A DNA stretch of 64,000 nt from Hofstenia miamia. Taxonomy: Eukaryota > Xenacoelomorpha > Acoela. The stretch lies in contig SCFE01000098.1 in assembly GCA_004352715.1 (NCBI GenBank), positions 973,436-1,037,435 on the forward strand, read 5' to 3'. Shown piece after piece: positions 55,452-64,000 of this stretch. Each line of letters begins with the position of its first letter. Position 1 is the stretch's first letter. The translations under genes and the position numbers were made by a program. The notes under the pieces are model-generated. The model was not told the origin of the DNA. It made no database searches and saw only the letters and a list, made by a program, of their open reading frames with translations.

Positions 55452-55453
<2 letters not shown>

Positions 55454-56436
55454 AAAATATTTTCCCACATCTCGTTCAATTCAAATTTCTGAAGAATAGT
55501 TTTAGTGATGTAGTGGAATTTCAATGCTAAAAGCTATAAGTCGATAATTATTGGCAAGATTGGCATTAGCATATTGATTTCAGGTGTATGTAGTCATACT
55601 ATTACTGCACTAATAGAAAAAATCTCTTGTATTTAAGACAAAAATATCTTAAAATTTTATGCAATTAATCAAGAGAATTTCATTTTGAAATACTACATTT
55701 GAGTGATTAATCTCTTCAAATAGTACTTTAGAAATTACATCAAGAAAATTTCTAGTTTAATATATAAGAGAATTACATCTAGAAAATGATAATTCTGAAA
55801 AAAAAATTTAATCATGCACTTAGCACAAAATCAAAAATTTATAAAAATGGCAATGCATAATTTTGCCTCAGTTGTAAAAACTTTTATGTAGATCATTTGA
55901 TTAATTATAGCATATAAATGCTAACAATTTGCAAATATATTTGGCTTTTACAAATGTAATTAAGCTATGATCTTATAATTAAATGTATAAATACATTATT
56001 TAAGTGAATATTAATAAACACTTATACTAAATTAATATTACTAATTATTATAAACTTTGAGATGTCAGGTGGTAATTTCACACAAATTATTCCTATATAT
56101 CATCATTGAATTCAAAAAGGTGTTTCAAATAAAATATAATATCTAAAAATTACCAAATTCGGTTTCTATTTGAATAATAATAAAAATATATTTACTAGAA
56201 AAATAAGAGATTTTCTCTGAGAGTGTGTGTAAAGAAATTTTATGGAATAGCAATATTATTATTAAGTAGCAAAATCTTACAAAAATTGGTAAGATCTTGA
56301 AGAAACTTATTGCATTTTGGTAAATTTTGCAACGAAGGTGTAATAATTTGCCAAGATATAACCAATTTCTCATTAAGTTTTTAAATTTTCATTTATTAGT
56401 TTATTTTCTTAATAGAAATGCAATTTGTTTCTATAG

Positions 56437-56443
<7 letters not shown>

Positions 56444-56494
<51 letters not shown>
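56444..56494. repeat. (AT)n microsatellite
   Basis: About fifty bases of AT dinucleotides at the outer edge of the right-arm-specific segment. Confidence 0.95.
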
Positions 56495-56499
<5 letters not shown>

Positions 56500-57260
56500 T
56501 TTATGTCATGTACTTGTGGTTTTGTCAATAATCTGGACGATACAATATTATTGTCTTCTTTCATGTTAACGGCATTTTAATTATTTAATTAAATTTACAT
56601 GTACCCCCGCTCATAAAATTAATGGTACTGGACTGCAATAAAACCTGCTCGAAAACCTTTTTCTTAGTTACATTTGGCGGACTTGTAAAACCCGTTCAAA
56701 TGACCGCCAAGATTAAGAGAGGCCTTAGTTAAAACTTAAAAGGTTATTCAAACCTATGTTTACCTGATAATTTTCAGTGATAAACGAGCTGAAATTGCTA
56801 AAAGCAATTATGTTATGGACAACTTATTCAAAATATTCTCCGTTATCATATTTATATGCAAAGATTTTAGAAGTAATTTTTGAAAACTCACTATTCCAAC
56901 AAATAAGATTTTGTCATGAGATATTTTAGATATATACCAAGGATGTTCCTTAGACAAGGATAATACAAACAAATTTTTCCTTAATATACAGTTTCTACAC
57001 ATACATATTACTATGCCTCCGCTATGACACCTCTTCTAAGAACTAATAAATATCAACTTTTAAATGTACTAAGTAAATCTCAGTTCAAACAAAACTGAAT
57101 TTTAAAATTAACTTAAGTTCTTGTAGAAATCTGCAAATTTGCAAACGCAAAAACCGGATCACTGATGAAAGAAATGTGAATATCTAGAATCCTAATTCAA
57201 AATTTGGCATTTTTGCAAAATGACTCTGCAGAGGGTTGATGGAAATGGTGTAAAAAAGCC

Positions 57261-59990
57261 TCCAATATATATTTCCTAAAATCCCAATAAATACTCCTCT
57301 CGAATTCTTCAGGTAATATGTAATGAAATTGAAGATACCATTTCAGCAAACAAGGTAATTTCCATTTATGGAGACGTTCAAACCAACATTGTTTGCCGTT
57401 ATAAAGTAGATCCAATAAAAAAGATGTAGAATTATTATTTTGAGTTTTGAACAGTAAATAGCTCAGCACCAACTCGACATTGTAATGAAATTTTGTATTT
57501 TATCACTGATACTGTAAGAGAATTTACTACTTCAATTTAGTGATCATAGTTTTCTATTATTTATACAAGTGATGCAACATCGAAAAATTATCATCTTTCA
57601 TAATTTCTTGAGATTTGAGTAAAGTTCTATTGGGTAAATAATATGTGATAAAGTTAGATAGCTTAATATCATACGTATTAGTTAAATTCTATGAAAGAAG
57701 TATAAATCCAATAACTGCAAATTTAAGGAAAGAGATAATAGTTTCAATTTTAGTGGTCTTTCTTTATGATTTTCACCTGACCGAATCCTGAAAATTTAAA
57801 GTATTTTTAGAAAATGATTTTGTATTGCGTTGCTTTGACTATTAATAAATTTTCACAATACTACGGGAAATTTTCTTGCAAAAACATCTTATGACCAAAT
57901 TTCATAGTTATTTTAATAATTATCTAAAAACATTTACTTTATTCGGCCTAAGCTATAGTGCAACAGGGTTGGAAGTGGTCCGCTTTCTCGGAACAAGATC
58001 GGGGTGGGCCGAATAAATTTGGATCCATCCGGACTGCTTACTACTTAACCACAGTGGACACTTTTGCAATGAATATTGTTGCTATGATTCAAAATCTTTA
58101 ATATTTTCAATATTCTGTTATGAAATAGAGTTCAGCTACCAAAAATACCACACATTTTAACTTTATGAGTTCGTGATATGCTTAAATATTAATTACATAT
58201 AACTCTATTTGTGTTAATTTAATAAATCAGTTAATGCTACTCACCAAAATGCGATTTTCAAGAAAAAGTAATTGACATTTTACTAATGAGTTCACATTAA
58301 GAACATGAATTTGAACATAGCAGTCCTTCTTAGATGAAATGATTAGTATAAAATAGAACGTTGAATCGAAATAATTATCTTAGAAAAAGGACGCTTCTGA
58401 GAAAAAATTTTTATAGGAAGATATTTTTACTAGGTAAAAATGTCAATTGGCGATTCGAATTAATCTTGATTCTTAATCATTAATATACATTCACTACAGA
58501 GGCGAAAATATTACACCACAACATAAAATTGATTTTACTTTTGCGTTATCTCTCTTCCCTTCCACTCAAATAATTGCTAGTTTATCAAAATAAAAAAAAA
58601 TGTTGGATTTCTTAATTAGTTCGTCAGTCTTGACCAGGCGGGATTTAAAGTATAAATGAAAAAGAAAACACTAATCTATATTGGAAATCTTCATCAGTTT
58701 GTGAGTTAAAATTTGGTTTGAAGACGGCATCACTGATTTTATACAAAAATGTTGTTTGCAGTTACCAGAAATCAAAAGATTTTATTGTGAATTTTAAATG
58801 CTATATAACAAATAGTACAGTTCCAATTAGGGATGCCTCGTCTTCCTTCAGTTATGGCTACAATGAATTAAACATTAATTTTGAAAACATCTTGTATTAA
58901 TATTAGCAGTTAATACACTTTACTTAGATCTATGGTTACAGTATAAAGCACCATTACTTTTGCTTATAAGAGCTGCCAAAACATTTATCAAAATATTGAA
59001 TTTTCACAAACAAATAATTTCAATGACATTGCAATTTTTATCAAGAACAGTTAGCAAAATGCGCCTTTGGTGGCCTCATAACTTCACCAGTTCCTTTTGT
59101 CTTTTTTAAATAGCACGTATTGCAGTTTTTTACTAAAATAATTGATCGCCAAAATAACATAACAGACCAAAAACATCTTACATTTCAATTTAGTTAAGTA
59201 TGCTTTATCATTTGATTCAGTACTATACTATTGAAAAAAGCCACTTGAATTGTAAAACAATGACAATGATTTTTATTATTTTGTTTAACACTAAAAATTT
59301 ATCGTTTGCTGGTATTTTACTTCTTAAGTGTTTATATAACATGTTCTGATAGCAAACTTAACCAACATAAGTGTACATCAATTCATCAAAAATATAGAAT
59401 CCAGAGTTGTCGTGGAACGTTGGGTGGGATGGGACAATGAAAGCTATCCCACTTGTCCCATGGGACGAGTCGTGGCACGAAATTTTGCCGAAATGTCCTT
59501 TCTCAATGTATATACAGGGTTGCCTGAAAAAAACATGCAATGTTTTAGAAACGTTTGAAACAGTGTTATAAACACCTACTTTTTCATTGTTTTTCAACTT
59601 CTTTTTTTCAGAATATTTCGGCACCTTTGTATCAAATGGTTTTTTTTTTCAACTTAAAACAATATTTTGCGAAATTCTCGTTTATATGTTTCCTGCAGCA
59701 AGAATATCATCTTTGTTTTTTTGAACGAATTTCCTAAAAGGAATTGAATAGTTTGCATGGTGGCAGATTAATTTCTGTTGACAGTAGAGAATGCATAGAG
59801 GTCTTTCCGAGTAACACCTTCCCAAAAAGAAAGAGGTCATCATTCATCATGTCACAGGAAATATATTCAAATTGCTTTTCTCAAAATGCCATCATACATT
59901 TCAACCAGAAGGTCGAAAGATATTGTTCATCTAGTGTAATTTCACATTCGTTAGGTCTTTTGATATAAATGGTAAGGCTGCTATCGATGT
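57261..59990. other. Intergenic, no gene seen
   Basis: A minus-strand open stretch at 57197-57472 straddles the palindrome edge. It looks protein-like (Trp, Phe, His) but matches nothing I know. GC-richer words at 57965-58045 and 59405-59470 (gggtgggatgggacaa, tgggacgagtcgtgg) could be ends of hAT-type elements. I could not pair them convincingly. Confidence 0.45.
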
Positions 59991-61300
59991 GCATCTATGT
60001 GATAGATACCTACAGAATGCAAAGTGCTATTGAGACATGTGATAATCATTAACAACTTCATATTGGGATAGGGCAATGCAAATGGAATCTAGATAATCCG
60101 ATCATGATTACCAAGAAATCTATGTGGAATCATTCTCCTGGTCAGTTCATTTGATAATTTGTCCCAATGGTGTACTGAAGAATTGCGGCTTCATCCCAGA
60201 ACATGTCTTGCATGACCCAAAATATCTTTTTCCTAAATTTAGTATAACATACATGTAGTTTTGTCTGTAATTGTTTGAAAAGGATGATATCCACTGGACA
60301 ATCGATGAGTCAACTCCTATGTCCTTACGGAGATATATTATTATAAGATGACTGACAAAGTCAAATGCCTTCTTGAAGTCAAAAAGTAATATTCATAAAC
60401 AGGAATTTTTGTTTTAGAGCATAGTTCAATTAAGGCATACATTTCCTCCAAATTTCTTAGAATCTAACACAGTCAATATTGTTGGTTAAGCTTGCTATCA
60501 ATGATTAATTGCTCAATAAGTTTCAATAGCAAATGAGCAAGCGAAATTGGTTGTATATCTGTCAATTCATGATGACAGGTTTAACTTTTTCATAAGGATA
60601 CCATTAACAATAACAAATGGTTCTGCAGAAATATATCAGGAGAAAATTGTTTGAATCAGTTCATAACAAAAAATTTTCAAAATCCAGTTTGGCAGGACAT
60701 GAGATTTATTTTCCGCACCTGAAGCTTTGTGAAGAGGTAAGTTTTTTAACACATTGACTGCCACAGCCAAATCCTTGATGTGAGCAATAGGCCCAATTTT
60801 TTTTAATTTATTTTTTTAATACATTCCACGTCAAAATATCATTGATCGCCTTTTAAAAGTCCACAAATAAAAACATCTGAAATAATTATATGGATACGAG
60901 GCAAATTTGGGATATAACATGTATCCAATATATGGATACATGGCAGTCAATGTGTTAACATATTAAATGCCATCAAGCCATTAAATGTTATTTTGGAATA
61001 GGGCTTTCTTCTCAAGGGGAAAGAACTTGGTTGTAAGTGATTAACAGATTCTATTAACTGTTTAAATTATTTCATTGGCTAATTTGATCGGAAACATTTT
61101 ACTAAGATAACGTCCAGTAGTGAATTGTGGTGAACCAAAAGATATGCCACATGACCACTATTGTGAAGGATTAACGTGCTGGAGTTTTTCAACATGATGT
61201 GATTCGGTGGAAATTCTATTAATCGAATTGGGCAGTTTCCTAGTTAGTAAGTCAGCTTGACGCAATGCAACTCCTTTCTTCTATATTAACTTTTTATGTT
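59990..61300 (-). pseudogene. LINE reverse-transcriptase pseudogene
   Basis: On the minus strand about 60375-60330 reads FDFKKAFDFVSHLIIIYLR, the RT motif A region (D-F-x-K-A-F-D), followed by SSIVQWISSF and a basic stretch as in non-LTR RTs. Upstream (about 60730-60600) LPLHKASGAENKSHVLPNW corresponds to the K-A-x-G-P-D-x-I-P block, then helices and a K-L-N-stretch. The YADD region is not legible. Several stops and shifts are present, and the piggyBac-like MITE at 60750-60954 interrupts it. Non-LTR element, clade undetermined. Confidence 0.6.
60750..60954. mobile_element. piggyBac-like MITE nested in the LINE
   Basis: TTAA (60746-60749), then CACATTGACTGCCA. The right end is the exact complement tggcagtcaatgtg followed by TTAA (60955-60958). 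The xxxxTTGACTGCC terminus and TTAA target are typical of piggyBac derivatives. An inner palindrome tatccaatatatggata stands near the right end. Confidence 0.82.
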
Positions 61301-62690
61301 TGCACTTATCCATAGTTTGTAATTCTGAATACTTTTAGTTTATTCAGAGCAAAACAAGTTTCAATAAGGTGCATAATAAATAAGGAAAACATCCAATTGA
61401 CTGATAAAGCTTGAGTACGACCCAAGAAATTCAATTCATTTCACAGATGATATTTTTCCATATTGTAACTTGTTTGTATCGCAGAAAGATCAATGCCCCA
61501 AATGGGATCCTTCTATCTATATTTTAGAATGCTTTCACGATACACAAATTGGATAGTGTATCACCTCAATGGCCTGCCAACTTTAAGTCAGTTGTTTACA
61601 GAACAATTTATTTTAGGACACCAACAGGGTTCTTGTGCACTTGAATAAATTTTCAAAGCTTGACCGAAAAGACTCAAGTGAAAAATAAATGATACTCGAA
61701 TTGGAAGTTGAATGAAAATCCCTTACAAATATAATAAAAGGACAAATATTTCAAATTTCAGGTTCGTTTACAATTGCCAATAAATATTTTTTGTTTAGGA
61801 AGCAGAATTATTATAGAGTTTGGAATTTTTCTTTCATAAAAGTCAATCTCAAGTTGTAAATACTTGAACATGAACTGAATGATTTCAGCCTTTCTTGACA
61901 GTGTATCACTTGTGTATCTCGACAATTTCACTTAATTGTTCTTAGTTAAATATGTCTTCCTCCAGTCAAATAAGAAATTCATGCAATGACTAGTGATGAG
62001 TTCTTCTGTACTTCAGAGCTGAGAAGACCTGTTATGGTGCAGCATTAATGCCGACCTGATTTAGACCTGTTTAATCCTGATGCCTTCATAGAGGAAGTGT
62101 TTCTATAAACCAATATCCTCATCTCTAGAACTATATTTCCCATTTTCATTTACACTATTTTTCTCAATGCAAACTTCAGTTTTAGGTATTAACATATTTT
62201 CAGTAAGAGAACAGAAAATTATTCTAATTAAGTAATTTTTTAAATTAAACCTAGTTATGAAACCATAAAAACATGCTGATATTATTTAGAGTTCCATGAT
62301 ATAAATACCAACTGTAATACTTTTACTATTCACTGAATAAAAAGTTTGACTCTATCATCAGCTGAAAGCCAATCATAAAACAACAAACCGTTTGCCAATG
62401 ACGTTGCATAGGTACAATTTTTGCTTTACCACAGTATACGACATACATCACATATTTAAAAGAAAAACAGCTAAGAAAAGTACTGCTACCAAACCATACT
62501 TCGTTAACTACGTGCTACCAATCGAATATAACTAAAATATTATGAAATTAATTACGGAACATGCCGATGCTGTCAAATATGATTTTGATCCTGTTTTGTA
62601 CAGAACCTGCTTTACGACACGTCAAACTTGACTTGACTTATCCTGATAGATCTGATCCAAAAATCTTGACCTGACTCAACAATGGCAATG
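61301..62690. other. Intergenic, probably further degraded LINE
   Basis: Minus-strand translation near 61490-61640 gives short hydrophobic blocks that could belong to a LINE endonuclease region, but no motif is certain. Confidence 0.35.
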
Positions 62691-62693
62691 ACC

Positions 62694-63400
62694 GAAACAC
62701 TTGTGGAAGACTGGCAGCATAGATGGCAAATGTGTGCTGATTTTGAAATGAAGAAGTTATTATTTGGGTAATAATCCTTGCTTGCTTTACTATTGAGTTC
62801 GGGAGCTCAACAGCAATATTTTACTAAGAATGTGTGGCCTGTAAAAAACACTCTAACACCAAACAATAATAATGTCATTCATGAACATCGCGTGCCTTTT
62901 TATATGATACCTTGGCTCATGAAGCAATTTGTTAAGGCTGTCAATACTCACGAAGACTTCAAATATACTTTTTGGTTATTCCTGCATTAAAGAAAAAATA
63001 AAAGCAGGAATATTAAATAGACTTGAAATTTGACAATTTTCTGTCAGCTATGTCTTTAAAGAAAGCTAGAGCTTTTTCGAAAACAAAAAAAACAGAAAAA
63101 TTTTAACGATGTGTTGCAACAGTACGTCCAGCTTTGAAGGTCTGGTTTGCATTGTGGTAATTAAGCTTCACTATACAAAAACCATGCGAAAACATTCCAA
63201 AAACTTTGGCCGCTTGAAGATTTTCAAAAGGACATCCAAATGCTGTAAGCGCTCTACCAAGGTCGATGACACAGTCACATGTGGGCTTAAGAAGAGCTGT
63301 TCCAAACGTGTCATGCAAACGAAATCATTTAAATTAAAATTTGTTAATTACTCAAAATTTTGTAGTAAAGTTTGGTTTTGCATATTTTATTTGTGGAATA
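62694..63400 (+). pseudogene. Pseudogene of a widespread transposon-associated protein family
   Basis: The frame 62778-62990 ends FKYTFWLF. Continuing in the same frame through many stops are KEKIKAGI-like, then FQKDIQML and ALYQGR (near 63225-63270) and EELFQTCHAN. The order corresponds to an uncharacterised protein family scattered in many animal genomes, with the blocks L-K-E-K-I-K-x-G-I, F-H-Q-D-I-x-x-M-E and R-Y-Q-G-R-W. Its function is unknown; it spreads with mobile DNA. More than eight in-frame stops make this copy dead. The family attribution is from memory of motif order. Confidence 0.45.
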
Positions 63401-63420
63401 TCATTACCTTCCATACGTAA

Positions 63421-64000
63421 ATATAATTGTGAATAGATCTGACTGCGAACTACAAATAACTGTTTAGTAGAATCTAGAACATTTTGATATTTTTGGACCA
63501 ACATTTTCAAATTCTCTAAGGTATTACTTATGCTGTTAGAGAAAAAATAATTATAGACCCCAAATTACTCTAAATCGGTTTTCAAAGTAAAACATACACA
63601 TTTTGTGCACACCCCCTTAATTTACTCAATCCCAATATAGTAAGCTGACAACACCTGTATTTCCAAAATCGAATACATATGCCCATGAAATAGAAATGGG
63701 ACAAAATTACTATCCCATGCGGAGCCTTGTAAAAAGATTGATTTGATAAATTTAGCTTACTCGAATAGAAGCAGCCGTTACAGTAGCGAATAGGAAAAAC
63801 TATCCAGGGGGAAATACAAGGGAATCGGACAGTGAATGCATTTTATATTTACGTACAGCCCCAAGATGTAAAAAATGGAAATTATAGCAATCGCATAAAA
63901 AATAAATCGACGAAAAGTTATACAATTTATCTCGAGCAATTTGTAGAAAATGTTCTTAACTTAAAATGCATAAGCAATGTTTTATCCATTTTCTTGCTTT
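63421..64000. other. Intergenic, no gene seen
   Basis: AT-rich non-coding DNA to the window end. A word pair gggacaaaattactatccca near 63700 hints at another hAT-type end. Confidence 0.4.

Larger units (their letters stand above)
53157..57260 (-). repeat. Right arm of the 9-kb imperfect palindrome
   Basis: Reverse complement of 48160-51489. It is longer because it holds a complete hAT MITE (54564-54930), a local duplication split by a gap (54172-54543), and roughly 1.4 kb of extra AT-rich DNA (about 55110-56560), including two (AT)n tracts. The left arm lacks these or has lost them. Confidence 0.88.

Noticed and set aside
48160-57260. The palindrome as an integrated viral genome or a Polinton with long terminal inverted repeats.
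   Set aside because: No viral core gene, no defined termini and no 6-bp target duplication were seen. Segmental inverted duplication explains the data better.
1-64000. CRISPR arrays, bacterial operons, rRNA or tRNA genes.
   Set aside because: The DNA is eukaryotic; no regularly spaced identical repeats and no tRNA- or rRNA-like blocks were found on reading. A covariance search was not possible.

Overview
The window is metazoan nuclear DNA, strongly AT-rich and repeat-laden. The evidence is a long gene split into many exons by canonical GT..AG introns with T-rich acceptors ending in TAG, plus many animal-type transposon fossils (hAT, Tc1, LINE, Kolobok- and piggyBac-like MITEs, a Polinton capsid gene). 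I cannot name the species. Codon use in the main gene is moderate, and nothing fixes the phylum beyond an invertebrate-like animal.

Region 1 (1-27000) is the 3' two thirds of an LLGL / lethal(2) giant larvae gene on the + strand. Twenty exons (1245-26627) splice to exactly 3978 nt in frame, which is 1325 residues plus stop. They cover the later beta-propeller blades, the aPKC-phosphorylated polybasic hinge (three serines spaced by four), the second propeller, a lineage-specific acidic tail of nearly 480 codons in one exon, and the conserved C-terminal motif. The introns hold MITEs and hAT relics.

Region 2 (27000-48100) is intergenic and full of fossils. It holds a non-autonomous hAT with an 8-bp target duplication and a Kolobok-like TTAA element carrying a tiny cysteine-rich reading frame, inside a patch damaged by assembly. 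There are also two SGNH-hydrolase-like pseudogenes, a decayed Polinton-type penton (minor capsid) gene, a cystine-knot-like exon, a possible LTR next to about 2.9 kb of broken coding sequence of unknown family, and a 17-base match to the Tn5/Nextera mosaic end.

Region 3 (48160-57260) is the most striking part: an imperfect palindrome of about 9 kb. Its arms carry two convergent, intact copies of an intronless mini-gene with TATA box, reading frame and AATAAA. The product is a leucine-zipper protein with four heptad leucines and the 'a'-position Asn typical of bZIP zippers. Between the copies all six substitutions in the first 67 codons are synonymous. A third, dead copy lies in the spacer. 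A hAT MITE present in both arms predates the inverted duplication; a Tc1 copy in the left arm only postdates it.

Region 4 (57260-64000) is mostly non-coding, with a LINE reverse-transcriptase pseudogene split by a piggyBac-like MITE and a pseudogene of a widespread transposon-associated protein family.

All alignments and identity figures are hand readings; no searches were run.
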